A DNA stretch of 64,000 nucleotides from Dendrobium chrysotoxum (taxonomy: Eukaryota > Streptophyta > Magnoliopsida > Asparagales > Orchidaceae), in assembly GCA_019925795.1 (NCBI GenBank), contig CM034311.1, positions 41,085,472 to 41,149,471 of the forward strand, given 5' to 3'. Made by a program: the position numbers and the translations under genes. The notes under the pieces were generated by a model, which saw only the letters and a list, made by a program, of their open reading frames with translations, was not told the origin of the DNA and searched no databases. Of this stretch, positions 1 through 12,527 are shown piece by piece. How positions within the stretch are numbered: position 1 is the stretch's first letter; each line of letters begins with the position of its first letter.

Positions 1-1124
1 TCCCCTCCCGATTCTGAACAAACCTTGGGAAGATATGGACTTCATCTTAGGTTTATCTGTTAAAACCCAAAAATTTGAATCCGTATTTGTTGTTGTTGAT
101 CGGTTAAGTAAAATGGCATATTTCATTCCTTGTAAAAAACTTCTGATGCTTCTCATATTGCTGATTTATTTTTTAAAGAAAATTTATAAGACGGCATGAC
201 ATACCTCAAACTTTTACATCTGATAGAGATACTAGATTTCTAAGTTATTTTTGGAGAACTCTCTGATCAAAATTAGGAACTACACTCCAATTTAGTAGTA
301 CATATCATCCACAAATGGATGGACAAATTGAAGTAGTAAACATAAGTTTATGAAACTTGTTTAGATGCCTTCCTGGAGAAAAACCATCCCAATGGGACTT
401 GATTCTACCCTAAGCTGAATTTGCCTACAACAACTCCATTAACCGATCCATTGGAAAAACCCTATTTAAAACCATCTATGGCCAAACTATTCCCCACATA
501 TTAGACCATACCTCCTTACCCATACCAAGTCGAGCCAGTGTTGAAGCCACTGAAATTGTTGAAAATATTCAAACTATTCAGTAACAGGTCCTTGAGAAAC
601 ATCGTATGGCAAATTTCAAATACAAAACTGTGACTGACAAACACTGTAGGGAGTGTCATTTTCAGGTAGGAGATTGTCTGATGGCTTGCTTTCAACGACA
701 ACGCTTTTCAGTTGGTACCTTTGGCAAATTAAGCTGAAAGAAGTTTGGTCTGTTTCAAATCCTGCGAAGATTGGGATCTAATGCTTTTTCTTTTGGATCT
801 CCCATCTTCTATAGGGACTTCTCCTGTGTTTAATGTTGCCGACCTTACAGTATATGTTGGAGAGTTGACTGATACTGTAGACTTGGAAACTTTGCATGTT
901 ATCATTCCCGCTCAGACTAATAGAGATATTGAGGATGTTTTGGACATTCGTACTACATATATGATGCATAGAGTTCACCAATATTTCTTGGTTTGATGGC
1001 AAGGATTACCCATGACTGACTATTCATGGATTAAAGCTGAGGAATTACAGTTTTGACGTCGTGATATTTTTCAGCGAGTTTCTGAGGCTATTTCATCAGG
1101 AGATGAAATTCTTCCACCATGGTA
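1..1124 (+). pseudogene. Ty3/gypsy chromovirus pol remnant: integrase core plus chromodomain
   Basis: The translated sequence reads as the 3' part of a chromovirus polyprotein that enters from outside the window. Near 40-140 there is an integrase-core segment (MDFILGL, then VVVDRLSKMAYFIP). Between 240 and 480 come further integrase blocks with frame breaks. At about 660-860 is the C-terminal stretch ending LLDLPSSIGTSPVFNVADL. A chromodomain-like tail with LDIR and QYFLV*WQGLP follows at 940-1060, and the frame stops at about 1,124. In-frame stops and frameshifts are scattered through it, so it is dead. An integrase with a C-terminal chromodomain is diagnostic of chromoviruses. Lineage (Reina, Tekay or other) is not resolved. 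Confidence 0.85.
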
Positions 1125-1129
1125 AAATT

Positions 1130-2090
1130 AATGTAGTCAAATAATTATGTAATCTTTTATGTTTGTATTATTTTTTTTATTTTCTCTATGATGGAAGACA
1201 ACCAATGATCTTCCTAGGTTGGTGCTCTTGGAAATATCTCTCCCTTTCCTTCACTTTGTTTCCACGATTTTTTGTGTCCTTGGTTGTTGTGTGTTGCTTC
1301 GGATTTCCATCCTTGGCAGCTATCACATGATTTTTTGCGTCCTTGGATGCTATGTGTTGCTTCTATTTTCCCATATCCTGCTGTCTATTTCCCTTCCTTT
1401 TCACGGTTTGGTGGCTATTGGTTTTCTGCTAGTTTCCTAGGCAGTTGGCTATTGGTTTTTTGCTGGTTTCCTAGGCATATTTTGGTTCTCTAATTATTTT
1501 TCTGGCTGTTTGGTTCCCCATGTTGTCTGTTCCTCTCCCTTTGTTATTTCCTATGATATGTTGGCTCTTATTGGTTGTTTAGGGGCAACACATTTATGGG
1601 GTTGTTGGACTCTTTTTTCCCCTATATATGGGGGTGTTTGTTGTTGTTTGGGGAGTTTTTTGGTGAAGTGTTTACATACAAACCTGAGGGTTTTTAGCTT
1701 GCGAGCTAGTCTCTTTATTCCGTTCTCCTCTTATACTTCATCTTGGTCTTCTTCCTCTTCTTCTACTTTTACGGCAACCATCCAACTGTATCATTCTTCT
1801 CTTGTGAACTTTAAGGTGTTTGCTGCCCCGTTTTAGTTGGTATTTGCTGGTGAAGGGTGGACTTGTGCAGGATCGATTCAGCGGTGGATTTCGGGTTAGA
1901 TCTTTCTTTGAGCACCTATCATATATTTTAAAAGCTTTGCAGGAGAGGTGACCACTTGTTGGTTATTCTGAGGGTAGCTTTATCTTATCTTTTCTTATTT
2001 GTTTTTCCCTTCAGATTTCATAGTAGTTTTCTAAAAAAACTTGTTTCTTCTTTGAGTTTTATTTTGTTGATGTTTATGAGTTATTGAAAG
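1130..2090 (+). mobile_element. Probable 3' LTR of the chromovirus
   Basis: This T-rich, non-coding stretch follows directly on the chromodomain stop. It contains a TATA-like CCTATATATGG near 1,620 and then a short T/C-rich transcribed-leader-like stretch, as in an LTR with U3, R and U5 parts. Open frames here encode only low-complexity hydrophobic peptides and are not credible genes. Athila-type coding sequence resumes after about 2,130. Exact LTR ends are not resolved. Confidence 0.5.
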
Positions 2091-2129
2091 GAAGAATTCC
2101 CTATTTGCTTTCCTAAGTGTTCTCCATAA

Positions 2130-3030
2130 AATTATTAGAAACTTAGATCGCATCAATAGGACTCACCCAAGCACAATTAGATATAAGATATATGATTCAT
2201 ACATCTAACCACTTAAAAATTTCCTTTTTAATTACCTCTTTCATGGCAGGGTTTAATTTCCTATGAGGATAACCTTTTGGTAGAGACTTATCCTCCTTCA
2301 TGATTTTGTGCATGCACAAGAATGAATTTATTCCCATGATATTAACTATAGTCCAGCCAAAAAATTTGTTATACTATCATAAAATATTGATTAACTTGCC
2401 TTCTTGTTCCTCTCCTAAATTTGCATAAATGGTTAGTTACAAAATTGATTTCTCACCTAAGAAGATATACTTGAGATGGCTAGGCAAGACCTTAAGCTCT
2501 AAAATAGTTGTCGTTTCAACAGATGGTCTCAAAGATCTACCTAGGGAGGAAGTATCCCAAGTTTCATACCTCTCCCTAAATAACCTAGGGGTTTCCCCAA
2601 TAAAATGAACAGTTCCTTCCAACCCCTCTCCAACATCCTTATCACTCCAAGATACATCCAAAGTTCTATCAAATAAAAGATCTTCACTACAATCCTCAAC
2701 ACTAGCCTATTCAAAATCTACTCTGAGGCAATCCTCAATTTGGTCTCTAGAGAATTTCAAAGTCTCAAGCACATTAATGGTTACCTCTTGATCTTGGACT
2801 CTCATGGTAAGCTCTCCCTTATAAACATCAATCGTAGCCCTACTCATGGCTAAAACATGTCTTCCTAGAGTGTTGGGTATTTCTCTGCCATCCTCTATAT
2901 CCAAAATAATAAATTTTATAAGGAAAACAAATTTATCAACCTTAACCAACACTCCTTTTACCACCCCCTTTGGATTGGTGAAAGATCTATCAACAAGTTG
3001 AATTGTGATAGTGGTGGGCTGGACCTCTCA
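2130..3030 (-). pseudogene. Athila-type Ty3/gypsy pol fragment: protease and start of reverse transcriptase
   Basis: Read on the minus strand, about 3,020-2,707 gives a retropepsin region (QPTTITIQLVDRSF, then VLVKVDKF and LGRHVLAMSRATIDVYKGEL). About 2,530-2,440 gives LELKVLPSHLKYIFLGE, and 2,400-2,130 gives the reverse-transcriptase entry (NIMGINSFLCMHKI, LNPAMKEVIKKEIFKWLD, IYPISNCAWVSP). This order is typical of plant Athila-like gypsy elements. The frame is interrupted by stops. It is the downstream half of the same element whose gag and protease start lie at 10,769-12,527. It is cut short at its 3' side by the chromovirus. Confidence 0.8.
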
Positions 3031-3042
3031 TAAGTTTAACCC

Positions 3043-6000
3043 CGTTGACCTCATTTTTGTATGAGGTTAGTAGGACCAATCCAAGCTTTAGGATCCTTTC
3101 AGTCCTTATGATCAATCTTGACCCTAGGATCCTTCTAGATACTAGACTTTAGGATCTATCCAGGCCCTAGAATTATTCTAGATTCTAGACCCTAAAGTCC
3201 CTCTAGATTCTAGGACCAATCCAGATTCAACCCATATCTTAGATCAATTCAAGCTTTAAATCAAACCCTACTTCAAATCAAGCCAATCCAGATCTTCAAT
3301 CAACCCAAACCTTAAACACATCCAGACTCCAGGTCTATCCAGATTATCAATTCTAATTCAAACTTTGATTCAGCCTTCTATCAAACTTCAATTTTATCCT
3401 ACCACTTATGATCATCCCAAATGATCATAAATGATTTGGATAACCCAAGCACAAGTATTCAAACCCAAAACCCATTTCAAATCAAGAAGTCCAAACCAAA
3501 ATCCAAGGCCAAATGTTTGAGTCCTAAAGGCCTTTTCTAGTGAATTTTTAAACACTTCAAAACCCAGTCAAATGACCTCTGATTCAGAGTCTATCAGTTG
3601 CATACCGATGTGACATGTCTCTAGAGGCAACCCTCCAAATTTGAGCTCATTCTGAGGTCTTTAGCCCCAAAAAATAGAATGATTTCCAAATGCTGTAAAA
3701 CCTTCAAATATTTATGGTCTATGCCGCTGGACCTACCACCTAGTGGATTTTGACCTTGGAGCTTTCTCCAAAGCCTCCAATCACCCCCAGACCCTTGATT
3801 ATGACTCATTGAATATTAAACTGCATTTTATTAGACTCATTTTGACCCCCAGTTGATCAAGGCTCAAAATGACTAAAATACCTCTTTGGGGGTATGAACA
3901 GTCACCTTGGATCAAATGAGCTTCAAATCAAATGCAATAACTTCTAGCAAATTTCAAATGTTAAACCCAACCTGTTGGACCAAAACCCAGACCCTGGGTC
4001 AACCTAGGTTGACCTAAAGGCCCATTAAGAACCTAAATAGATCATTTTGACCAAATGACCTTCCCAAACTTTGGGACCACTCTCAATAGACTTCAAACAC
4101 CATTTTAAACCTTTTGAACCCCATCATTGACCCTGGGTCAACCTAGGTTGACTAGTTTAACTCTTAAATTCTTTCACTTTGAATTAAGCTCCAAATCAAC
4201 TTCAAACATATCCAAACTTCTCTGAGCACTTCCCTTAGTGATTCATACTTGATTGAACTTTTGACCCAATTATTAGTTAACTTAGTCAACTAGACCTAAG
4301 TCTAGTCAACTCAGGTTAACTTGGTTCAATACCCTAAATCCAATCAAAGTAAACCTTAAAGCCATTCCATCTCATTCAAGTGCATACTTCAAACACCTTT
4401 AAACTTACAATGAGTCACATCATGGGAGTTTTGACTTGGTCAACCCAACAGAAAACCTAGTCAAATTACCTTAAATCCTCATTTTTATTCAAATTCAGGT
4501 CTTTTAACCTCAAGCCTTCTTCCAAATTACTCCAACCATCCCTTGAAGCTACTCTAGTTGCCACCCCCAGCTGCCATGTGGCATAGGGACCAGTTAAATA
4601 GTCAAACTAGGGCTTTAGGAGGGTCAATTATGGTCAAACACTCTCTCAAAGCTAATCCACATGATTTGGGATCACTCCAACTGTTCCAAATGCTTTCTGG
4701 AATCTTCTTAAACTAATCCTAATCCTTAGATTAGGTTTAAACCAACCCTTAATTACTCCATGTGCTTAAAGGACAAAATGGCTTTCCACATCATGTCCTT
4801 TTTTTGTCCTTTGATTCTCTGGCATTCTAACTTCCTATGGACAAATGGCAATGATCTAATAAGTCTCCAGATGGATCTCAACCATCCCTTTGGCCTGGAG
4901 AAGGCTGAATAGGGCAAAAACCCTCAAATCAAGCTCATTCATTCAAGCTCCCACCTCTCTCCACTCAAGCCTTTCCAGAACCCAAACTCTCTTCGTTTGG
5001 GCATTCCAGACCTCACTCCACACTACTCAACCCAAAACCAACCAATCCAGAATGCCGATGACGAGCTTCCCAGTGAACCAAATCTGTTCAAGGAGTTATA
5101 GGGATCGATCCATACGTTCTTAAGCTTCGAGGTCTTCTACAAATTTAAGCGTGGACAGACAACAAACTCAGAGATCCCTTATACAATTCAAATCGTCCTT
5201 AAACCAAGGTGAAATCCTTAACCCTAGTTCACACACTTAGAGCTAAATAGCTTTTTGAAAAGCACTTTTCAAACACTCAAAACTATTCCCCAGAATTTCT
5301 ATTCATTTAAGAATCATGTGTTTAAAATTTTACTCAATTTGATCGAGTATGTTAAGAGAACGAGCCCTTTTCTTGTTAGGGCTTCGGAGCTAGGCTTGCA
5401 TGAGCTGCACGCCTTTTGGACCGTTGATCTTCAGATCAACGGTTCGGATCGAGTATCACCATGGATCTATATAACCACGTGGTCTGCGTAACCACTCAGA
5501 TCTCGATCCTCCTCGATCCTAACCGTTCAATAAGAACATCGGAAGATCGGATGGCCGTGATCGAATGCCGGCGTGGTTAAGTGAGTTTGAGTGGGCCCTG
5601 CCGCACTTTAATCGTGTGGTAATGATTGCGCCGCTGCGCAATTATTGCCGATGATTGTCGCAGTCTGAATGGCCCAACCAGAAGCCATCGCGTGTCATTC
5701 CCACCGCTGGCGGCGCCGCCATTTGATTTTTTTAATTAATTTAAGCTATTTTAAATCTATTTCTAATTACAAAAAACTTCTAAAAATTATTAAAAATTAA
5801 TTTTAAGTCCAAAAAATCACCATAATATATCAAATTATTTGTTTGTTTTAATTCCTTTCTTTTAAAATTGAAATTGAGTTAAGATAATTAAAATATTTTG
5901 ATTAATTTTAAATATATAACATTTGATATTTTGATTAATATTTAATTAAATAAATAAATCAAATATTTTCAAAATTCAAAGAAATTTATTTTTAAAATGC

Positions 6001-9000
6001 TCTTTGATTTCCAGAGAATTTTTTTTATTATTAAATTGGTTTTGTTTTAAAATATTTTTACATTCAATTATTTTAAAGATATATTTAACTATTAAAATAT
6101 TCAAGAAAATATTTAAAACTCATTTTTTTAACTATTCGCATTTCATATTAAGATTTCTAAAATTATATATATATATATATACTTTAAATAAAAAATTAAA
6201 AATTATTTTTAAATTTTAAATATATTTTAATTAACTTTTAAAATATTAAATATTTAAATATTTAATTAATACTTTATTTAAATTAAAATTCAAATAAAAT
6301 TATTTTAAATAAATTTAAAAATTTCATAAAACATTTAAGAATTGATTAAATTTAATTTAAGAATTATTTTTAATATTAATTAATTTTAAATTATTTAAAA
6401 ATATGTTTAATCATTTTAAACTTTAAAAATTCAATAAAATTCATTTAAATCATAAAAATTCAAATTCTATTTTAAAATGTGTAAAATCATCTGAGGATAC
6501 AACTTAATTACTTTGAAATTAAAAATTTATTTAAAATATTTTGAATATCTTGAATAATTTGAATTACTTAAATATTTAAATACTTAATTAATGCTTAATA
6601 AAATTTTAACTCAAATGTTTCTCAGAATTTCAAGAATTTTATTTCAAAGGTATTTTCAAATTATTAAATTATCTTCAAAATTTATTTCTTGAATATATTT
6701 TAAAGTTATTTTGAATTATATTTTCTTCTATGTAGAAAATTTTAAAATCAAGCTATTTTTCATATATAGAAATTAATTTTAAAATTATGTATGATTAAAT
6801 TTTGAGTGTCTTAGGTTGAGCTTTGAAATCTTAAACATAGCTAGCCTTAATTGAATAGCATTAATGGGGAGTAGTGATTAATCAATGAATAATTACTTTG
6901 TTAATTATTTGTTGATTAATCTTCCAGTTAATCAAATATTAATTTATTTTTTACATGTTTAGGACATACACACAGCACTTAGCTTAGGCACTCATAGTAT
7001 TATGATTTGTTTGTGATTGTGTATGTATGTAATGTGCATGTATGTTCAAGGGTTAGTGACTTTGATTTAAACCCACTTAACCTAGTGACATTCTTAAGGA
7101 CAATAATTAAGGACATAAGTTTAGAGAACTTAGAAAAATTTTAATAATTAGGACACACCTCCTTTTAATTTGAAACTCAAACCACTTGAACTTAGTGACA
7201 CTCTCAGCCCCAAAAAAAATTTTCACTGAATTTTGAAGTCATTAAGTCCTTAATTAACTTAATCAAGATTAAACATTAATTAAGTCTTTAAAACTTCTAA
7301 AAAATGTAATAAATCAAATTTAAGTTAAAAAATTATAAATAATACCTCTAACTAACCAAAATTGAGTCCTTAATTAATGAAAAATAAAATCAACTAGATT
7401 TGACATCAATTTTAAGAATAATTTAATTTTAAGTGAAATTGAATATTTAATTAATTTAATTAATTAAAAATTTTAAAAATCTCTCAAACACTTGATAATC
7501 ATTCCTTAGATCATTCTTGATCTTTGGAGATGATTTCAAGAAGTTTGGAGACCATTTAGACTCAAATCATTAAAATACCCTTAATTAAATAATTTTGAAA
7601 ATTCAATAAATCCACAAAACTTCAAAATTTCATAACTAATTTAAGAAAACTTCAAATTGAGCAAACTCAAAGGCATATAACTCATATTAAGGTCTAATAT
7701 TTATAAAAAATATCAAATTTTCAGAAATCAATCAAATTTAAAAAAGTCAACTTTTGGTCAAACTTAGTTCAAAATTAAGTTAAAACTTTAAACCTTCATA
7801 ATAAAATATTGAAAAATCCAAATCCAGCGTACTTACAATCTAACTGATCGTATTAAGGTCTTGTATTTTATAAAAATATTAAAATTCCAGAAATAACTTT
7901 TAATCAGAAAGTGAACTTTTGACCTCTTAATTAAATCATTAAAATAATCCAAAAATTTTCAAAATTTAACAATCAATTTCAAATTCCAAAAAACATTAAT
8001 TTAACATTAAAACCAGCAACCAATCAATTTGAATAAAATTAATCAACTCTCAAACCCTTAATCAATTAAAATACTTAACTATACGATTATCACTAAGTAA
8101 CCCAGGCCTACGAGGCTATTAATTTAGCCCTAAGGAAGGTGAAATAAACTTTATGGCCTCGGTGTGAAATAAAGGTGGTAATCAATAATTCTTTAAAATA
8201 TATTTTAAAATTAATTTTAAGCCATTAATACTTAAACTCAAACTTAAATCCCTTAAAGTTTTTCAATAAATCAGAACGTCAAACAACTTTAACTAATTTT
8301 CCTATTTAGGACATATTTAAACCAAACAGCCTACCTCACACACTTTAAATGATTTGCTAGGATAACCAACTCTAGTCTTAGGCTAGACCGGCATTTACTT
8401 TTTTGCCACTTACGTGTGTCAGGTTTTTTATGGTTTTCACTACATGCTGGTTGCTAGATTTAAGAAATTGATATTGATTGATTGTTTATTTACTTCCTGC
8501 ATTCTGTGTTGATTTGATTGTATGTTGAATATACCCCTAGGTTAGAGACAATTTGTACTAATTCAATCTTATACAGGTGGTCATGCTTATACATGATATT
8601 TAAAATTAAAGGGGGCAAATAATAAAGCTTTAAAATTAATAATATTTTTGCAGGTGCTATGCATGCTTAGGTCCCCCTTTAAAATTAAAAAGAGCATGAC
8701 CAAGCGTGGTTGTGAATTTGAGCATTTAAATTTTAATATATTAACTGCTTAGGATATTTAGATAACTATTAATTATTAGGATAATCCTACATGATTGAAT
8801 CTAGATTTTTTAATTTTGATTAATGTAATTTAATTTGAATTGAGTTGTAATATATTAAGTGCTTTTAGATGGGATAATAGTGATCCAAACTTGATTCTAA
8901 GGAGAAGAGTGACATCCCTTAGGGGAGAGTACATTTTTACTTGGAAATACAATTTAGGATACATTCAAATATCAAAGGAGAAAAGATAATATCTCTTTCG

Positions 9001-10830
9001 AGGGAGAGTTTCTTTTCACTTGGATATCCGGACCCGACGATCCAAGGAGTTTCAGGAGAACGAAGAAGTGAAGAACGAGAAGAATCTCAATTCTCAAAGT
9101 TACTTGAGTCTTAGGAGTAGAATCCGAGTTGTAGTCAGTGGTACCCGGCCAATTTACTTTTCCTGTAGACCCTGTGTTGTATAATTAAGTGGCATTTGCC
9201 ACATAGATTTTATTTTGATTATTAAATTTAATTGATTTAATTATTTAATTAATTTGATTAATATGTTGATTGTGATTAAGGATTTGCATGCTTTTAGTAG
9301 TTTTTTGGCGATCTTGCATGTCGTATTTTGATTTAGTCTGGAACCTGATCGAGGCTTGTGAGGACACGAATAAAACTATTTCTACTTAAACAAAACTAAA
9401 AAAATTTAAGCTCAGATAAAAACTCTAACGCTTTAAGAAGTAAGCCCGGGACCACCGAAGGTTTTTCATATGCATTTTTGTTGTATCTTCTTTCCACTTG
9501 TTAGGCACCTCCCTGCCTGCGGGTTCTAGTAGACCACCTGGCTGATGAGGGTGCAGTTCTATCAAGGGGATCTGTGCATCCTTAGGGAAAAACTTATTTT
9601 TAAGTTTTTTTTAATTACTTCATTTTGATTTAAAGCATTCTAGTCAACTGGCATGCATCGCATTAGCAATAAATTAAAAATTGAGTCTAAATCTTTAATT
9701 ATATTTTAGCTTAAGCATTTCAACCCACATAAGTCAAGGGGCCAATTGGGAATCTACTCTAGATGTCGGCCCCGCTTTTCTTTAAACTCAATCTAATTAA
9801 TGTCCTTACTCACTCTTGCATAAAACACCAGATACATGGTTTTGAAACATTTAGGTGGTTTAGCTGGCTACCCGATTCAGGTCGGGGTAAGTCTAGATCC
9901 TGCATTGCATTAGTTAGGTTCTGGGTCACTGATTTTTAGTACCCATTTAGACTTAGGTTCTAAGGCAGATTTTCAATCTTAAGACCTTAACCTCCGGGAA
10001 TCTAATTCCTACTTTCTAATAAAATTGATCATTCAAATTAAATTCTTCTTTCATTTAAATTCAAGCCCAACACTTATGATAGGCTGGGGTGTTTCTGAAA
10101 TAATTCAGAATATCAAAATACCTCATACCCCTCTTCTTTTAACCTCCAGAAAGAACTATTCAATCTTGAACCAGTCTCATTTGAAATTCTAGTCCCTACC
10201 TCCTTTGAGATCGAACTTTGAGTTCTTTAAATAAAATTAGTATCGATATTTTAATCGAGAGTATTTATAAAAAATCTTTGGTTTCCTATGATGTAATTAA
10301 CTACGAGGGCTTATATTGGTAGGAGATTTAGAAACCTAGATCAAAATTTTTAAAATCCAGTTTTCAAAACCTTCAATTAACTTTCTTTAGAAATTTCAAA
10401 AGTCAACGATCATAATCTTCATTTTCAAATAAACGATAACAGACAATATCCTCTTTCCTAGGGAAGATATATCGTACTATTATCGTAACTTTGATTATGC
10501 AATTAAATGATCTCTTATCTGGATCATTGTAGTTAAACAGTTGGTTAAACATCATTTTGATCCTTCGGAATTATATGTTGTCTTTCCTTGAGTTTAACTA
10601 CGATAATTGAGGTAAATTCAAATTTTTATAATATAAACCTATTAGAGAACGATATATTCACCTTTCAAGGTGATATATCATTCATAATAAGTATTCGGTT
10701 TTAAAATTAAAATTCCAGAAATTTAAATTCCCAAATAAAAATTAACTCTTTTTCAAACTATATATTTTTCAATCAAACAAACCCCTTAAAAATGGACCAG
10801 GGCATTTAGGTTTATACTTGCACCTAAGTG
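3043..10830. mobile_element. Long non-coding LTR-retrotransposon segment inserted in the Athila element
   Basis: This block of about 7.8 kb separates two halves of one Athila protease. It begins with TGACCTCATTTTTGTATGAG-type sequence that recurs at 61,245, where the homology continues for more than 2 kb. Examples are the shared 'acatgtctctaga' block at 3,615 and 61,665, and the 'tttatggtctatgcc' block at 3,710 and 61,757. No gag or pol domain is visible inside. Base composition changes sharply, from a C-rich first part with many 'tcaacc/ccaaat' runs to a part at about 5,730-8,050 made almost only of A and T. It may be one giant LTR, a large retrotransposon derivative, or several nested pieces. 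The right edge is uncertain. Confidence 0.55.
5730..8050. other. Extremely AT-rich block
   Basis: This is dominated by A/T runs such as 'aaatattt' and 'ttaattaa', with an (AT)n tract near 6,164-6,181. No coding potential was seen on either strand. It lies inside the long LTR-type insertion and differs sharply from the C-rich sequence before it. Confidence 0.7.
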
Positions 10831-12527
10831 ACACAATGGTAAATTCACCATGGTCCTTTAGCTTTTCATGGAGTTTCTTAGTACTGCACTCCTCAATCTG
10901 GATTGTTGTCTCAAATTCACCTAATCTCCTGTTCTTATTGAGGATGTATTTTATAAATTTTGCATATGTATGCATTTGTTCTGAGGCTTCTGAGAATGGA
11001 ATATTGATGGTTAATTTCTTGAACACTTATAAAAATCTAGAAAATTGCTTATCCAGATTTTGCTTCATCAACCTTTGAGGGAAAGATGGGAGTGACCCCT
11101 CTATAACCTTCCTAATGGGTTTATCAACTTTCTTAATAGGTTTAGGTTACTCCTTAGGTTGGTCAGCCTCTACAGGTCCTTCTACAATAATGTCCTCCTG
11201 AGGTTGATCTCCATCCCTACTAATTTCTCTTAGTTACTTCTCATTCCTAAGTTGGATGGCTTTACATTGCTCCTTTCCTTTCTCCTTAGGATTAACTTCT
11301 ATGGCGCTAGGTAAAGTTCCATAGGGTCTACTATTAATTGAACTAACTAATTGCCCTAATTGGGTTTCTAAGTTTTGAATGGCAATAGTCTAGCTTTGTA
11401 ATTGAGTTCCCATCTACAATACTAATTCCTCCAAAGATGTTTTCTTATTCTTAGACAGATTATTAAAATTAAAACCTGGGGGATAGTTAGACCTAGGATT
11501 TCTAAAAGATTGTTGAATGTTGTTCCAAGTTCCTACAGGGTTTAATTGATTTGCATTCCATTGATTTACACCATTATTATTATTATTACTCCATTGAAAA
11601 TTTTGTGTGGTTCTTCAAACTTAGATTGTGGCTGTTTGAATAGAAGTTGTTGGGTCTATTAATTGCATTTAAAGTCTCTATCCCTTGGGCATTAGGATTA
11701 CCAAAAGGACTACATAGATTCTCTATTATAGGCATGGGTGATCTTGAGGCTGAACCAATACTAAGATTATCCAACTTCCTAGAGATGGCTGCTACCTGGG
11801 CAGTCAAAATGGAAAGAGCATTGACTCATAGACATTGGCTATCTTCCTAAGATTCATCTTATCTGATGGCCATTGAAAGTTGTTGGTTGTCATTTCCTCG
11901 ATTAAAGCATACGCTTCATCGCAAGGTTTTGACATCAACAACCCTCTTGTGGCCCGCATCAATGATAGATCTAAGGGATCCTACGAATCCATTGTAAAAG
12001 GCCTAAATAACCAGCTAGTATGATAAGGCATGGTGAAGGCACTTCCTAAGCATCTCTTTGAATCTTTCCCATACTTCATAGATTGACTCTCCAGCAAATT
12101 AGAAAAATAAAGTAATTTCATTCCTAAGCTTTGATGTTTTTGAAGGAGGAAAGTACTTGGCTAGGAATTTATGTGTCAAGTCATTCCAAGTGATTATTGA
12201 AGTTGGGGGGTAATGAATTCAACATCATTTTGCCTTATCTCCAAGAGAAAAGGGAAACAAAGGAAATCTAACAGCTTCGTCATAAACTGCATTGCACTTA
12301 AATGTTGTACGGATCTCTAGAAAACTGGCTAAATACAAGTTGAGATCCTCGATTGGAGTTTCCCCTGACCGTGAGTTCTAAACTATTTGGATAATAATGA
12401 GTTTAAGCTCAAAATTATTGGCTTGGATGGTTTGTTTATGGATGCTCTGATGAATACCATCGACTAAGGAATTATCATACTCTCTAAGAGTTCTAGGCGA
12501 GTCATGCTCTTGGTTTGTTTCAGCCAT
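10769..12527 (-). pseudogene. Athila-type Ty3/gypsy gag and start of protease
   Basis: On the minus strand, an ATG at 12,525-12,527 opens a gag protein with the usual Athila landmarks: NNFELK, PIEDLNLYLASFLEI, RFPLFPFSLGDKAK, FLAKYFPPSKTSKLRNEIT, and ESIYEVWERFKEMLRKC. A disordered stretch and then the pre-protease block follow (QFSRFL, VFKKLTINIPFSEASEQM, then YAKFIKYIL and KLKDHGEFTI). Multiple stop codons show it is inactive. The protease breaks off near 10,830 and resumes at about 3,030 on the same strand, so the two parts were once contiguous. Lower-coordinate sequence is downstream for this element. Confidence 0.82.

Noticed and set aside
1219..1836. Overlapping hydrophobic ORFs
   Set aside because: They are low-complexity products of a T-rich LTR and have no conserved motif.
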